This document shows positions 41,116 through 51,341 of a stretch of 64,000 bases of DNA, piece after piece. Each line of letters starts with the position of its first letter. Within the stretch, counting starts at the first letter, position 1. This DNA is from Cupriavidus sp. P-10 (GTDB lineage: Bacteria; Pseudomonadota; Gammaproteobacteria; Burkholderiales; Burkholderiaceae), in the NCBI RefSeq assembly GCF_003402535.2, contig NZ_AP025171.1, forward strand, positions 2,728,001 to 2,792,000, written 5' to 3'. A program made the translations under genes and the position numbers. The notes under the pieces were generated by a model. The model saw only the letters and a program-made list of their open reading frames with translations. It had not been told where the DNA came from and did no database searches.

Positions 41116-42426
41116 ATGACCGGCATCCACCTGCCACCAGGCCTGGCTCCCGGTCAGGCCCCGGACCCGCAACTGCTGCGCCCCACGCTGGCGATCGACA
41201 AGCTCGCCGCGCTTCAGCCCGTGCTCGAGGCTACCGAATCGAGCGTTCAGAATTCCACCGGCCAGGCGATCCGTAACAGCCAGCAGGCCGCTGGCGCGAA
41301 TGGTCTGCTAGCCCAGGCGGCGCTGCTGCCGGGCACATCGACGCGTGAATCGCTGAGCAGCGCGGCACGCGCGATCCTGGCTGTGATGGAAGGTGCGGAG
41401 CCGCAGCCGGTCAAACCCGGCTCGCCCTTGTTGCCGATGCCCCCGGGTGCGGGATCGATGCAGGCTGCCGCTGCAGCGCTTTCCAATGCGGTACGCCAGA
41501 GCGGACTGTTCTATGAGTCGCACCTCGCGCAGTGGGTCGGCGGGGCTCGTTCGTTGTCGACGATCCTGCAGGAACCGCAGGCTGCGGTGGCACGCCCGGC
41601 GCTGCCGCCCTCGCCAGGGCAACCGGCTGGGGCGCAGGGCGCTGCTTCGGCCATGCTCACCTACAGCGGACCTGCGGGCGGCGACGTGCCGCGCCTGAGC
41701 ACGCCGCCACTGCTGCCGGCCTCGCAGGTGCTGGCCGAAGCGCTGGCCTCTCCGCGCAATCCGCGCGTGGCGCACAGCCATGCACCGTCCGAGCAGGGTG
41801 TACGCCAGGGCACGGGCTCCACCGCGGTGTACAGCCGCGATGCCGACAGTCCGCCGCTTCGCCCCTCCACCGCAATGCTGGCGACACAGGCCTACCAGGC
41901 CACCGCGGACGCCGCGCGGCCACCCGTTGCAGAGCCGATGGCATCGCAAGCGCGCGCCGCCGATGTCGGCAGTGGTAACGACAGCGTCGCCGCCGAAGCC
42001 GGCCGGCAAGCCGCGTCTGCCGGGCCCGCGATTCATCCGGCGACCGAAGGCGTGGTCCGCCAGCAGCTCGAACTGCTCGCCACGCAGCAGTTCCGCTTTG
42101 CCGGCGAAGCGTGGCCTGGCGCAGCGATGGAGTGGGACATCCAGCGTACGGACCCCGAGGCGAATGGCCACGGCCCCGACGACGCGAGCCGGCCATGGTC
42201 AAGCCGGATCCGCTTGCAGTTGCCCAGTCTTGGTACCGTGGAAGCCCTGCTGACGCTCGGCCCGTCCGGACTGGAGGCGCGTGTCGCCACCGGCGAGACC
42301 GATATCGCCGCGCGCCTGATCGCCGCACGGCCGCTGCTGCGCAACCGCCTGGAAGCCCAGGGAATCCCGCTGCAGCGGCTCAATATCCAGACCCAGGACG
42401 ACCTGGCTGCAGGAGCCGCGTCATGA
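41116..42426 (+). CDS. Second FliK-like hook-length control protein
   Basis: Protein of 436 aa. The N-terminal 320 residues are Ala/Pro/Ser-rich and poorly conserved. The last 100 residues (RIRLQLPSLGTVEALLTLGP, LEARVATGETDIAARLIAAR, RNRLEAQGIPLQRLNIQTQ) resemble the FliK C-terminal domain. A separate canonical FliK is encoded at 49106, so this is a paralogous or specialised form. Its stop overlaps the start of the FlhB C-terminal-like gene (ATGA), echoing the FliK-FlhB substrate-specificity switch. Confidence 0.8.
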   Translation: MTGIHLPPGLAPGQAPDPQLLRPTLAIDKLAALQPVLEATESSVQNSTGQAIRNSQQAAGANGLLAQAALLPGTSTRESLSSAARAILAVMEGAEPQPVKPGSPLLPMPPGAGSMQAAAAALSNAVRQSGLFYESHLAQWVGGARSLSTILQEPQAAVARPALPPSPGQPAGAQGAASAMLTYSGPAGGDVPRLSTPPLLPASQVLAEALASPRNPRVAHSHAPSEQGVRQGTGSTAVYSRDADSPPLRPSTAMLATQAYQATADAARPPVAEPMASQARAADVGSGNDSVAAEAGRQAASAGPAIHPATEGVVRQQLELLATQQFRFAGEAWPGAAMEWDIQRTDPEANGHGPDDASRPWSSRIRLQLPSLGTVEALLTLGPSGLEARVATGETDIAARLIAARPLLRNRLEAQGIPLQRLNIQTQDDLAAGAAS

Positions 42427-42713
42427 GCGAAAGCGCGGCAGACCGCGGCGCGGCCATCGCGCTCAGCTACCAGCACAACAACCAGGCGCCGCGCGTGGTT
42501 GCCAAGGGCTATGGCGTGGTGGCCGAGGCCATCATCGCGCGCGCCAAGGAAGCGGGTGTCTATATCCACGACTCGCCCACGCTGGTCAACCTGCTGATGC
42601 AGGTGGACCTGGACAGCCAGATCCCGCCGCAGCTGTACGTGGCGGTGGCCGAACTGCTGGCGTGGATCTACCACCTGGAATCGGGCATGGACATCGCCGA
42701 GGCGCAGGCCTGA
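42423..42713 (+). CDS. FlhB C-terminal-domain-like protein (EscU/YscU/HrcU family)
   Basis: Protein of 96 aa equal to the cytosolic C-terminal domain of FlhB/YscU without any membrane part: AIALSYQHNNQAPRVVAKGY, VVAEAIIARAKEAGVYIHDS, LLMQVDLDSQIPPQLYVAVA. The auto-cleavage NPTH motif of full FlhB is absent; its position would be before the first residues. Such FhlB-type proteins can complement an FlhB C-terminal domain in other bacteria. Coupled to the FliK-like gene. A strong terminator follows. Confidence 0.87.
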   Translation: MSESAADRGAAIALSYQHNNQAPRVVAKGYGVVAEAIIARAKEAGVYIHDSPTLVNLLMQVDLDSQIPPQLYVAVAELLAWIYHLESGMDIAEAQA

Positions 42714-42759
42714 GCCTCTGCTTAAGCTGGCCCAGGCAGGCCTTGACGCATCCCTGAAG

Positions 42760-42802
42760 GCAAAGAGCCCCTGGCACGCGCACGCTTCCAGGGGCTCTTT
42801 GC
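42760..42802. terminator. Bidirectional intrinsic terminator
   Basis: A 15-bp perfect stem (42760-42774 with 42788-42802; left arm GCAAAGAGCCCCTGG) has a 13-base loop. It lies between the convergent flhB-like gene and fliE, and the arm bases AAAGAG / CTCTTT give T-rich ends for both strands. Confidence 0.85.
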
Positions 42803-42830
42803 TCTGTGTGCGGCAATCCTGCCGCGCCAA

Positions 42831-43154
42831 TCAGATCGGCATGCTCATCATTTCCTGATACGCCTGCACCAGCCGGTTCCGCACCTGCACCCCGGTCTGG
42901 AACGAGATATTGGCCTTCTGCAGGTCGATCATCACATCATTGAGCGCCACCCCCGGCTTGCCCAGCTCGAAGGCCTCGGCCTGGCCATAGGCGCGCTCCT
43001 GCGCCGCATTGATCTTGCCGAGCGAGCGCTGCAGCTCGCGGGCGAAGCCGCCGCCGGCAACCGGTGCCGACTGGGTGGCGCTGTTGCCCGAGGCAACCTG
43101 TGACAGGCCGCGCAACTGCTGCAGCATGGACTCGATGGAAGAGATAGTGGTCAT
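42831..43154 (-). CDS. fliE: Flagellar hook-basal body protein FliE
   Basis: FliE of 107 aa: SIESMLQQLRGLSQVA, FARELQRSLGKINAAQERAY and the conserved C-terminus LNDVMIDLQKANISFQTGVQ ... RNRLVQAYQEMMSMPI. It links the MS ring to the rod and is needed for export gate function. It is encoded opposite to fliFGHIJK, with a 409-base divergent promoter region. Confidence 0.95.
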   Translation of the reverse strand: MTTISSIESMLQQLRGLSQVASGNSATQSAPVAGGGFARELQRSLGKINAAQERAYGQAEAFELGKPGVALNDVMIDLQKANISFQTGVQVRNRLVQAYQEMMSMPI

Positions 43155-43563
43155 GGCGTCGTCATGGGCCGGCCGGCGGCCGGGTCAGTCGATGGCGCGT
43201 CCCGTCAATCACATTCATGCCGGCGAGGCAGACGGGTCGCACCGATTTTCAGCGGTTTGCAGAGTACCCGCCGCCACGCACGCGCCATGGCCTGAAATCG
43301 GGCGAAAAACCGGGTCTGTTTGCGGGATTGTCCCACTCAAGTCTGGCCGATCATTGCCACCGTGCCGGAGAAGCGCGGGCAGCCGCCCAGCGTCGCTTTC
43401 CGGCCCTTGCCAGACCAACCATCGATCCGGGAGTACGCGTGTTTTCTCTGCAGCGTAATGTGAGCCGCGCCGTCAGCCGCGCCATGGGCCGTGCCGACGA
43501 CCATGGCCGTCATCATCGCCCGAGCCGTCGCGAGCATCGCGGCGCCGGCGCAGGAGCACGCGC
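43155..43563. other. Divergent fliE / fliF promoter region
   Basis: These 409 bases hold no gene I would call. A 42-codon frame (43439-43567, GTG start after GGGAG, stop overlapping the fliF start) could be a coupled leader ORF. No sigma28 or sigma70 promoter with correct spacing was convincing; FlhDC-type control is expected for these class II genes. Confidence 0.5.
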
Positions 43564-45309
43564 GTGACCGCGGCGGTTGCCATGCCTGGCCGGCCGGCCG
43601 AGGTGCTGGAACGGCTGAAGGCCAACCCCAAGCTGCCGCTGATGCTGGGCGGGGCGGCGCTGGCCGCTGCCATCGCCGTGGGCGTGCTGTGGTCGCGCGC
43701 GCCGGACTACAAGGTGCTGTACAGCAACCTGTCCGAACGCGACGGCGGCTCGGTGATTGCCTCGCTGCAGCAGATGAACGTGCCGTACAAGTTCGCCGAA
43801 GGCGGCGGTGCGCTGATGGTGCCGGCCGAGAAGGTCCACGAGACCCGCCTGCGGCTGGCCTCGCAGGGCCTGCCCAAGAGCGGCACCGCGGGCATGGAAC
43901 TGATGGACAACCAGAAGTTCGGCATCAGCCAGTTTGCCGAACAGGTCAATTACCAGCGCGGGCTGGAAGGCGAGCTGGCGCGCTCGATCGAATCGATCGC
44001 TGCGGTGCAGTCGGCCCGCGTACACCTGGCGATCCCCAAGCCGACGCTGTTCGTGCGCGAGCGCCAGAAGCCGACCGCTTCGATCGTGCTGCAGCTGTAC
44101 CCCGGCCGCGCCATCGATGAAGGCCAGGTCGCGGCGATCAGCCACCTGGTATCGTCGAGCGTGCCGGAGCTGACGCCCAAGTCGATCTCGATCGTCGACC
44201 AGCACGGCAACCTGCTGTCGAACAGCGGCAACGAGCGCATGCTCGACGCCACCCAGCTCAAATACGTACAGGCGCTGGAGCAGAACTACCTGAAGCGCAT
44301 CGAGGCGATCCTGACGCCGATCGTCGGCAAGGACAACGTGCGCGCGCAGGTGACGGCCGACGTGGACTTCTCCATCGTCGAGCACACCGACGAGAGCTAC
44401 AAGCCCAACCAGGACCCCACCCGCTCGGCCATCCGCAGCCAGCAGACCAGCGAGTCGAACCAGCAGGGCGCAACGCCGCCGGGCGGCGTGCCCGGCGCGC
44501 TGTCGAACCAGCCGCCCGCCGCCGCGGTCGCGCCGGTGACCACGCCGCAGACGCCCCGTGCAGGCCAGGCGCCGGGACAGGCCGGCGCGCCCGCTGCCGG
44601 CCAGCCGGGCCAGCCCGGCCAGCCCGGCCAGCAAGGCCAGGCCGCGCAAGGCGCGCAGGCCAGCACCGCCAGCAGCCAGGCAGGCCCCAGCGGCCCGAGC
44701 AACAACCGCCGCGATTCCACCGTCAACTACGAACTGGACCGCACCGTGCGCCATGTGCAGCAGGCACCGGGTGGCGTGCGCCGGCTGTCGGTGGCGGTGG
44801 TGGTGAACTACCGCCAGGCGGCCGATGCCAAGGGCAAGATGGTGGCGCAGCCGCTGCCGCCGGCGCTGCTGGCGCAGATCCAGAACCTGACCAAGGAGGC
44901 GATGGGCTTCTCGTCCGATCGAGGCGACTCGATCAACGTGGTCAACAGCCCGTTCACCGTGGACCGCGAGGTCACGCCGGAAGTCCCGCTGTGGAAGCAA
45001 CCTGACATGATCGACCTGGGCAAGACCGGTGCGGGCTACCTGCTGCTGGCACTGCTGGCGCTGTTCGCGTGGTTCAAGGTGGCGCGCCCCATCCTGCGCC
45101 GCTACACCACGCCGCCGCTGCCGGCACCGGCAACCAAGGAAGAGACCGAGGCGGTGCTGCTGCCGCCGGAAGAGCCGGCCAATCCGGAAGTGCTGCGGCT
45201 TGCCGCCAAGTATGAAAGCGACCTCGCGCTGGTGCGCGACGCCGCACAGCGCGACCCGCGCCTGGTCGCCAGCGTGATCAAGAACTGGATTGCCAATGAC
45301 AACCGCTAA
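43564..45309 (+). CDS. fliF: Flagellar MS-ring protein FliF
   Basis: FliF of 581 aa: TM1 (about 28-46), periplasmic ring-building motifs ([60 protein letters not shown]), TM2 (about 485-505) and the cytosolic FliG-binding tail ([20 protein letters not shown]). Residues about 300-370 form a Gln/Pro/Gly-rich insertion with GQPGQPGQ repeats from 9-bp DNA repeats near 44600-44640. The GTG at 43564 is one option; ATG at 43582 also fits. First gene of fliFGHIJK, overlapping fliG by 14 bases. Confidence 0.95.
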   Translation: MTAAVAMPGRPAEVLERLKANPKLPLMLGGAALAAAIAVGVLWSRAPDYKVLYSNLSERDGGSVIASLQQMNVPYKFAEGGGALMVPAEKVHETRLRLASQGLPKSGTAGMELMDNQKFGISQFAEQVNYQRGLEGELARSIESIAAVQSARVHLAIPKPTLFVRERQKPTASIVLQLYPGRAIDEGQVAAISHLVSSSVPELTPKSISIVDQHGNLLSNSGNERMLDATQLKYVQALEQNYLKRIEAILTPIVGKDNVRAQVTADVDFSIVEHTDESYKPNQDPTRSAIRSQQTSESNQQGATPPGGVPGALSNQPPAAAVAPVTTPQTPRAGQAPGQAGAPAAGQPGQPGQPGQQGQAAQGAQASTASSQAGPSGPSNNRRDSTVNYELDRTVRHVQQAPGGVRRLSVAVVVNYRQAADAKGKMVAQPLPPALLAQIQNLTKEAMGFSSDRGDSINVVNSPFTVDREVTPEVPLWKQPDMIDLGKTGAGYLLLALLALFAWFKVARPILRRYTTPPLPAPATKEETEAVLLPPEEPANPEVLRLAAKYESDLALVRDAAQRDPRLVASVIKNWIANDNR

Positions 45310-46318
45310 GGCCATCTCCAAGGAAACCTCCGCCGGCGGCCTGCAGAAGAGCGCCATCCTGATGATGGCGATCGGCGAGGATGCCGCGGCCGAGGTGTTC
45401 AAGCACCTGTCGCAACGCGAGGTGCAGGAACTGGGCGCTGCCATGGCAAGCCTCAGTTCCGTCACGCGCGAGGAAATGGCCGATGTGCTGGGCGAATTCC
45501 GTTCCGAGACCGAGCAGTACCTGGCCCTGAACGTCGATTCCAGCGCCTTTATCCGCAGCGTGCTGAACAAGGCGCTGGGCGAGGAGCGCGCGCAGTCGGT
45601 GATCGAGGACATCCTGGAATCGCGCGACCCGGGCAGCGGCATCGACTCGCTCAACTGGATGGACGCGACCTCGATCGCCGAGCTGATCCGCGACGAACAC
45701 CCGCAGATCATCGCTACCATCCTGATCCACCTGGACCGCCAGAAGTCGTCGGAGGTGCTGGGCCTGTTCACCGACCGCCTGCGCAACGACGTGATCCTGC
45801 GTATCGCCACCTTCGGCGGCGTGCAGCCGGGTGCGCTGCAGGAACTGACCGACGTGCTGACCAAGCTGCTGGCCGGCCAGAGCCTGAAGCGCAGCCGCAT
45901 GGGCGGCGTGCGCACCGCGGCGGAGATCATCAACCTGATGAGCACCGCGCACGAGGAAGCAGTCATCGACGGCGTGCGGCTGCACGACGGCGACCTGGCG
46001 CAGAAGATCATCGACGAGATGTTCCTGTTCGAGAACCTGCTCGAGGTCGACGACCGCGGTATCCAGCGCGTGCTCAAGGAAATCGCCACCGAGTCGCTTA
46101 TCGTCGCGCTCAAGGGCGCACCATCGGAGCTGCGCGACAAGTTCATCCGCAACATGTCCACACGCGCCGGCGAGATGCTGCGCGAGGACCTCGATGCGCT
46201 CGGCCCGGTGCGCGTGTCGCAGGTCGAGGCAGAGCAGAAGGCCATCCTGCAGGTGGTAAGACGCCTGGCGGATGCGGGCGAACTCCAGATCGGCGGAGGC
46301 GACGATGCCTATGTCTGA
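45296..46318 (+). CDS. fliG: Flagellar motor switch protein FliG
   Basis: FliG of 340 aa: N-terminal domain ([20 protein letters not shown]), middle domain with [16 protein letters not shown], and C-terminal torque domain ([40 protein letters not shown]). It forms the rotor switch ring with FliM and FliN and contacts the stator. The ATG lies within the end of fliF, so it is translationally coupled; it overlaps fliH by 14 bases. Confidence 0.96.
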   Translation: MTTAKAISKETSAGGLQKSAILMMAIGEDAAAEVFKHLSQREVQELGAAMASLSSVTREEMADVLGEFRSETEQYLALNVDSSAFIRSVLNKALGEERAQSVIEDILESRDPGSGIDSLNWMDATSIAELIRDEHPQIIATILIHLDRQKSSEVLGLFTDRLRNDVILRIATFGGVQPGALQELTDVLTKLLAGQSLKRSRMGGVRTAAEIINLMSTAHEEAVIDGVRLHDGDLAQKIIDEMFLFENLLEVDDRGIQRVLKEIATESLIVALKGAPSELRDKFIRNMSTRAGEMLREDLDALGPVRVSQVEAEQKAILQVVRRLADAGELQIGGGDDAYV

Positions 46319-47138
46319 TGCATTACCTGAGCGCGGCCTGAACACACAGAACGCACAGAGCACACAGAACGCACTGAGCGCACGCCGCACGCAGCGGGGC
46401 GATCCCCCTGACAGCGCGCACGGCGGCGGTTTCGCGCCGTTCGAGCCGCCGCGCCGCGCGCGTGGGGGCGGCGCCGGCTGGCAGCGCTGGCAGATGGGCT
46501 CGCTCGACCCACGCGACATGGCGTCGGAGGCGCCGGCCGACATCTTGCCGGCCGAGCCCGCGCCGCCGCCGATCGATTTCGCGGCGCTGGATGCAATGCG
46601 CGAAGGCGCGCGCAAGGAAGGTTATGCGCAGGGCTACACGCAGGGCCAGACCCAGGGCTATGGTGACGGCCACCGTGAAGGTTATTCGCGCGGGCTGGAA
46701 GCGGCGCGCAACGAGGCCGCGCAGCTGCAGGCGCTGGCCACGAATTTCCGGGGCGCGCTGGCAGGCGTCGACGACCACGTCGCGCGCGCGCTGGTGACGC
46801 TGGCGCTGGACGTGGCGCGCCAGCTGGTGCGCACCACGGTTGCCGAGGATCCCTCGGTGCTGCTGCCCGCCGTGCGCGAGCTGCTGACCAGCGAGCCTGC
46901 GCTGCAGGGTTCGCCCAGCGTGCTGCTGCATCCTGACGACGTGGCGCTGGTCGAGGCGCACCTGCACGGCGAACTCGAAGCCGCGGGCTGGAGCGTGCGC
47001 CCGGATCCGACGGTGGCGCGCGGCGGCTGCATCGCCAGCGCCGCCAGCGGCGAGCGCGACGCCACGCTGGGCACGCGCTGGACGCGCGTGGTCAAGGCGC
47101 TGGGCCGCGACGATACGTGGGAGCCGCCGCATGACTGA
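46305..47138 (+). CDS. fliH: Flagellar assembly protein FliH
   Basis: FliH of 277 aa. The N-terminal 100 residues are polar and variable. A Gly-spaced helical repeat follows ([18 protein letters not shown], of the GxxxG type typical of FliH), then a coiled coil, and the C-terminal domain ([40 protein letters not shown]) that regulates the FliI ATPase. GGAGG five bases before ATG 46305 decides the start; a second ATG is two codons later. Overlaps fliI by eight bases. Confidence 0.93.
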   Translation: MPMSDALPERGLNTQNAQSTQNALSARRTQRGDPPDSAHGGGFAPFEPPRRARGGGAGWQRWQMGSLDPRDMASEAPADILPAEPAPPPIDFAALDAMREGARKEGYAQGYTQGQTQGYGDGHREGYSRGLEAARNEAAQLQALATNFRGALAGVDDHVARALVTLALDVARQLVRTTVAEDPSVLLPAVRELLTSEPALQGSPSVLLHPDDVALVEAHLHGELEAAGWSVRPDPTVARGGCIASAASGERDATLGTRWTRVVKALGRDDTWEPPHD

Positions 47139-48639
47139 AGCCGTCGCACAAGGCGCCGCTCAAGCCGTCGCACAAGCCATCGCACAAGCCGCGCCGGATG
47201 GCGCATCGAGCCAGCATGCGCAACGCTGGATCGGTGCGCTCGAAACCGCATCGGCCGGTATTGCCGGCCTCGACAGCAAGCGCAGTTGCGGCCGCCTGAC
47301 GCGTGCCGCGGGCCTGGTGCTCGAGGCCGTGGGCCTGCGCCTGCCGGTGGGCAGCGACTGCCTGATCGAGCTGCCCGCCGGGCAGTTCAGCGCCGACAGC
47401 AATGCACCCCGCACCGCCGAGGCGGAAGTGGTGGGCTTCGGCGCCGACCGTCTCTACCTGATGCCGCAATCCGACGTGGTCGGCCTGTTGCCAGGCGCGC
47501 GTGTTTATCCGCTGGAGCCGTCGCCGCAGCCGGCCGGCACCACCACGCCGCGCGAGCCGGGGTCCAAGCGCCTGCCGGTCGGCGCGGGCCTGCTCGGCCG
47601 CGTGCTCGATGCCGCGGGCCGTCCGCTCGATGGCCTGGGCCCGATCACCGCGGCGATGGAAGTGCCGCTGGCCGGCGAGCAGATCAACCCGCTGATGCGC
47701 GCCCCCATTGAAACCGTGCTCGATACCGGCGTGCGTGCCATCAACGGCATGCTGACGGTGGGGCGTGGCCAGCGCATGGGCCTGTTCGCGGGCTCGGGCG
47801 TGGGCAAGAGCGTGCTGCTCGGCATGATGGCGCGCTACACCAGCGCCGACGTGATCGTGGTCGGCCTGATCGGCGAGCGCGGCCGCGAGGTGAAAGAGTT
47901 CATCGAGAACATCCTGGGGCCGGAGGGCCGCCGGCGCTCCGTGGTCGTGGCGGCGCCGGCCAATTGCTCGCCGCTGCTGCGCATGCAGGGCGCCGCCTAT
48001 GCGACCCGGCTGGCCGAGTATTTCCGCGATCAGGGCCAGCACGTGCTGTTGATCATGGATTCACTGACGCGCTACGCCATGGCGCAGCGCGAGATCGCGC
48101 TGGCGATCGGCGAACCGCCCGCGACCAAGGGCTATCCGCCATCGGTCTTCGCCAAGCTGCCGACGCTGGTCGAGCGCACCGGCAACGGCCCCGAGGGCGG
48201 TGGCTCGATCACCGCGTTCTACACCGTGCTGACCGAGGGCGACGACCAGCAGGACCCGATCGCCGATTCGGCGCGCGCGATCCTGGACGGCCATATCGTG
48301 CTGTCACGCAGCCTGGCCGAGTCGGGGCACTACCCCGCCATCGATGTCGAGGCTTCCATCAGCCGCGCCATGACCGCCCTGATTTCGCAAGAGCAGTTCG
48401 CCTCGGTGCGCCGCTTCAAGCAGTTGATGTCGCGCTACCAGCGCAACCGCGACCTGATCAGCGTGGGCGCCTACGTGCCGGGCAACGATCCCGAGCTGGA
48501 TCTCGCGATCCGGCTGCATCCGCGCATGGAAGCCTTCCTGCAACAGGACATCCACCTGCGCGCCGGCTACGACGACGCTATCGCCCAGCTGCACAGCCTC
48601 TTCGACAGGAGTGAACATGGCCAAGCCTTCACCGCTTAA
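47131..48639 (+). CDS. fliI: Flagellum-specific ATP synthase FliI
   Basis: Type III export ATPase of 502 aa: Walker A in [39 protein letters not shown], Walker [20 protein letters not shown], and the family's [20 protein letters not shown]. The first 30 residues are an Ala/Gln repeat ([16 protein letters not shown]) from a 9-15-base DNA repeat, an unusual extension. It powers export of rod, hook and filament subunits with FliH and FliJ. Overlaps fliJ by 23 bases. Confidence 0.96.
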   Translation: MTEAVAQGAAQAVAQAIAQAAPDGASSQHAQRWIGALETASAGIAGLDSKRSCGRLTRAAGLVLEAVGLRLPVGSDCLIELPAGQFSADSNAPRTAEAEVVGFGADRLYLMPQSDVVGLLPGARVYPLEPSPQPAGTTTPREPGSKRLPVGAGLLGRVLDAAGRPLDGLGPITAAMEVPLAGEQINPLMRAPIETVLDTGVRAINGMLTVGRGQRMGLFAGSGVGKSVLLGMMARYTSADVIVVGLIGERGREVKEFIENILGPEGRRRSVVVAAPANCSPLLRMQGAAYATRLAEYFRDQGQHVLLIMDSLTRYAMAQREIALAIGEPPATKGYPPSVFAKLPTLVERTGNGPEGGGSITAFYTVLTEGDDQQDPIADSARAILDGHIVLSRSLAESGHYPAIDVEASISRAMTALISQEQFASVRRFKQLMSRYQRNRDLISVGAYVPGNDPELDLAIRLHPRMEAFLQQDIHLRAGYDDAIAQLHSLFDRSEHGQAFTA

Positions 48640-49069
48640 TACCCTGGCGGACCTCGCCCAGAATGACACCGACGCCGCCGCGCGCGAACTCGGCCGGCTC
48701 CAGGGCTTGCGCACGCAGGCGGAGCAGCAGCTGAACCAGCTGACGCAATACCGCCAGGAGTACCGCGCCCGCATGCAGGCTGTGGCGGCAGAGGGCATGA
48801 CGTCGAGCCGCTGGCAGGATTTCTCGCGCTTCCTCGACTCGCTCGACCACGCCATCCGCCAGCAGACCGCGGCGCTGGCCAAGGCCGAAGAGGACCTGCT
48901 GGCCGGGCGCAACCGATGGCAGCACCAGAAGCGCCGCCTGAATTCGTTCGACACGCTGATTGCGCGTGCCGAGGCCAGGGAAGACCAGATCGCCGCGCGC
49001 CGCGAGCAGCGCGCCAATGACGAATACGCGGCCCGGCTGGCACGCTCCGCCGCCAGCCGGCTCAGCTAA
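48617..49069 (+). CDS. fliJ: Flagellar export protein FliJ
   Basis: FliJ of 150 aa, almost wholly a two-helix coiled coil ([40 protein letters not shown]). It is the central stalk of the FliI ring. AGGAG six bases before the ATG at 48617 decides the start over the GTG at 48611. Confidence 0.93.
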   Translation: MAKPSPLNTLADLAQNDTDAAARELGRLQGLRTQAEQQLNQLTQYRQEYRARMQAVAAEGMTSSRWQDFSRFLDSLDHAIRQQTAALAKAEEDLLAGRNRWQHQKRRLNSFDTLIARAEAREDQIAARREQRANDEYAARLARSAASRLS

Positions 49070-49105
49070 GCCCGGACCGGTACCGGAAATCCGCAGCAGG
49101 ACGAC

Positions 49106-50563
49106 ATGATCGATATCAGCCAGATTGTCAGCAACACGGCCAATGCCGCCAAGGCAGCAGCCAGTGCGGCCGAAAGCGCCAGGCGCGCCGCCGGCGATAC
49201 CAGCGGCTTCGGCGACGCGCTGACGCGCGCCCGGGAAAGCAACCCGCAACAAACCCAGGCAACGAAGGCCAGGGACGCAGGCGCCGGGGAGGACAAGTCC
49301 GCGAGCAACAAGCAGGCGGCATCGGAGCCAGCGCGTGCCGACACCGGCAAGCCGCAAGCGGCGCCGGCGGGCAAGCCAGCCACCACCGACAAGGCGAAGG
49401 AAGACGACGACAGCACCACCAGCGCCGATGCCGCCGCGGCAGCGGCCGCCGCGGCGCTGGCGTTGCTGCTGCCTGCGGCCCCGGCCACGGCCCCGGCCAC
49501 GGCAGCATCCGCCGCCGCGGGCGCTGCCGCCGCAGCGGTCGGGTCAGCCGCCGACGCGGGCAGCAACGCTGCGCTGCAAGCCGCGCTCGCCGGCGCCGCC
49601 CAGCCGACGGCTGCCGACGTTGCCAATGCCCCGGCACCGGCGCTGCAAGGCGACGCCGCCGCGTCACCCGCCACGCTGAAGGTCATCACCGCCGAGGCCA
49701 GACCGGCCCAGCCTTCGGTCGCCGACACGCTTGCCACCATCGCCTCGCAGCGTGCCGCGATGCAGGCCAGCACGCCAGCCGCCAGCGACGCCAGGTCCCC
49801 TGCCGTCCTTGCGCAATCCGTTCCGGCTGCCGGCATGCCGGCGCAGCAGGACAACGCCGGCCAGCAGCCTGACAGCGGCATTGGCCAGCATCGCGCCGAT
49901 CCGCTTGCCGCCGCCAATGGCGCCGGGGAAGCGCGCCCGGCCGCTAACTCGTTTGCCGCCGCGCAGGCCGCGGCGCGCGCCAGCGAGGCCACCACCGCCA
50001 CGACCAGCGCCGACGACGCGCCGGCCCTGGCCGCCGCGCTCGCGGGCCAGCACACGGCCCAGGCACCGGCGGCTGCCGCAGCCGCGGCAGCCGCCGCTCG
50101 TCCGGTGGTCGTCCCCGCGCTGTACGACAGCCAGTGGCCGCAGGCCCTCGGCCAGCAGATGATCCGCCTCAGCACGCAAGGCTCGCAAAGCGCCGAGCTG
50201 CAACTGAACCCGCCCGACCTCGGCCCGCTGAAGGTCGTGCTCAACGTGGTCAACGACCAGGCCCAGGCCCAGTTCGTCTCGCCGCACCAGGCGGTGCGCG
50301 CCGCGGTGGAAGCAGCGCTGCCGCACCTGCGCACCGCGCTGTCCGAGAATGGCATCCAGCTGGGCCAGACGTCGGTCGGCGCAGACGGTTTTGCCAACCA
50401 GGCCGGCAATGGGCAGCAACAGCAGCAGGCATCCGGCAACGGGCGCGGGCAACCGGCCTTCGGCACGGGCACGCTGGCCGGCGTGGAGAGCGCCGCACCG
50501 GCGGAACCGGTGGTTCGGCCCACGCGGGTGCCGGCGCGCGGCGAGATCGATACGTTCGCCTGA
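49106..50563 (+). CDS. fliK: Flagellar hook-length control protein FliK
   Basis: FliK of 485 aa. Residues 1-340 are Ala-rich and low complexity, suiting the molecular-ruler role. The C-terminal domain (about 345-440) shows the family core IRLSTQGSQSAELQLNPPDL, GPLKVVLNVVNDQAQAQFVS and LPHLRTALSENGIQLGQTSV. It is secreted while the hook grows and then switches FlhB specificity. It follows fliJ by 36 bases and ends the operon before a strong terminator. Confidence 0.94.
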   Translation: MIDISQIVSNTANAAKAAASAAESARRAAGDTSGFGDALTRARESNPQQTQATKARDAGAGEDKSASNKQAASEPARADTGKPQAAPAGKPATTDKAKEDDDSTTSADAAAAAAAAALALLLPAAPATAPATAASAAAGAAAAAVGSAADAGSNAALQAALAGAAQPTAADVANAPAPALQGDAAASPATLKVITAEARPAQPSVADTLATIASQRAAMQASTPAASDARSPAVLAQSVPAAGMPAQQDNAGQQPDSGIGQHRADPLAAANGAGEARPAANSFAAAQAAARASEATTATTSADDAPALAAALAGQHTAQAPAAAAAAAAAARPVVVPALYDSQWPQALGQQMIRLSTQGSQSAELQLNPPDLGPLKVVLNVVNDQAQAQFVSPHQAVRAAVEAALPHLRTALSENGIQLGQTSVGADGFANQAGNGQQQQQASGNGRGQPAFGTGTLAGVESAAPAEPVVRPTRVPARGEIDTFA

Positions 50564-50599
50564 TTTTCCAGAGGCGGTGCCGGGCAATCGGCACTTCCG

Positions 50600-50637
50600 C
50601 AACACAAAGGCCGCCTTCTCAGGCGGCCTTTGTGTTG
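50600..50637 (+). terminator. Intrinsic terminator after fliK
   Basis: A 17-bp perfect stem (50600-50616 with 50621-50637; left arm CAACACAAAGGCCGCCT) has a TCTC loop. Very stable; it ends the fliFGHIJK transcript 37 bases after the fliK stop. Confidence 0.88.
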
Positions 50638-50734
50638 ATGGCCTGGGACGGTCGCCAACGTTGACGTAGTGCTGCTAGAATCAGTAATCATTTTTGCTTA
50701 CCTTTCCAACCGTGATGCGCACGGAGGGAATCGG

Positions 50735-50962
50735 GTGAAGCAAAGTGAATTCCGGCGTTGGCTCGCCGGTCAGGGCGCTATCTTCCATGACGGTGCCAAG
50801 CATCTCAGGGTGTATCTCAATGGCAGGCAGTCCACCCTGCCACCGCCATGCGGCCCGGCATTCGTCGTAAAAGGAGTGTGGATATGTTGCGGTTTCCTGC
50901 CGATGTCGTCGCCGACGGTAATGGCTTTGTCGTGTCTTTCCCCGATATCCCGGAAGCCCTGA
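50735..50962 (+). pseudogene. hicA: Damaged hicA toxin gene
   Basis: The first 36 codons encode a typical HicA start (VKQSEFRRWLAGQGAIFHDG, AKHLRVYLNGRQSTLP), ending in the catalytic-His region, with GGAGGG before the GTG. HicA proteins then continue about 22 residues (MPRHP... to a KQLGL-like end). Here the frame shifts after LP and runs on through hicB sequence in the wrong frame to 50962, and only about 40 bases separate the break from the hicB start, so DNA for the C-terminal helix seems lost. A functional mRNA interferase is unlikely, unless the frameshift is a sequencing error. Confidence 0.7.
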
Positions 50963-51300
50963 CCAGCGGCGACTCCATCGAACACGCCTGCGCCATGGCA
51001 GCCGATGCGCTGGCCACCGCGATGGAGTTTTACTTCGAAGACGGCCGGCAGGTGCCGCTGCCGTCCAAACTCAGGCGGAGCCAGCACCTTGTGGAGTTGC
51101 CGGCCAGTATGTCGGCCAAGGTCTTGCTGCTCAATGAAATGCTCGCGCAGGGCGTCTCGCAGGCCGAACTGGCGCGACGCCTGCATACCCGCAAGCAGGA
51201 GGTCCAGCGTATCGTCAACCTCGACCACGCCACCAAGATCGACACCATCGAAGCGGCGTTTCGTGCCTTGGGCAAGCGGCTGGAACTGACGGTCGCCTGA
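50884..51300 (+). CDS. hicB: HicB-family antitoxin
   Basis: HicB of 138 aa: partial RNase-H-like fold (MLRFPADVVADGNGFVVSFP, DIPEALTSGDSIEHACAMAA, FYFEDGRQVPLPS) and a C-terminal XRE-type helix-turn-helix (LLLNEMLAQGVSQAELARRL, KQEVQRIVNLDHATKIDTIE). It matches enteric HicB closely in layout. AAAAGGAG precedes the ATG. HicB binds HicA and its own promoter. With hicA damaged it is likely to be an orphan autoregulator. Confidence 0.92.
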   Translation: MLRFPADVVADGNGFVVSFPDIPEALTSGDSIEHACAMAADALATAMEFYFEDGRQVPLPSKLRRSQHLVELPASMSAKVLLLNEMLAQGVSQAELARRLHTRKQEVQRIVNLDHATKIDTIEAAFRALGKRLELTVA

Positions 51301-51341
51301 CCGGCCCGGCATGCCGGTGCCTGACGCGTCTATCTCGAACC

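Noticed and set aside
43513..46245. 910-codon minus-strand frame opposite fliF and fliG
   Set aside because: Entirely antisense to conserved flagellar genes and without recognisable domains.
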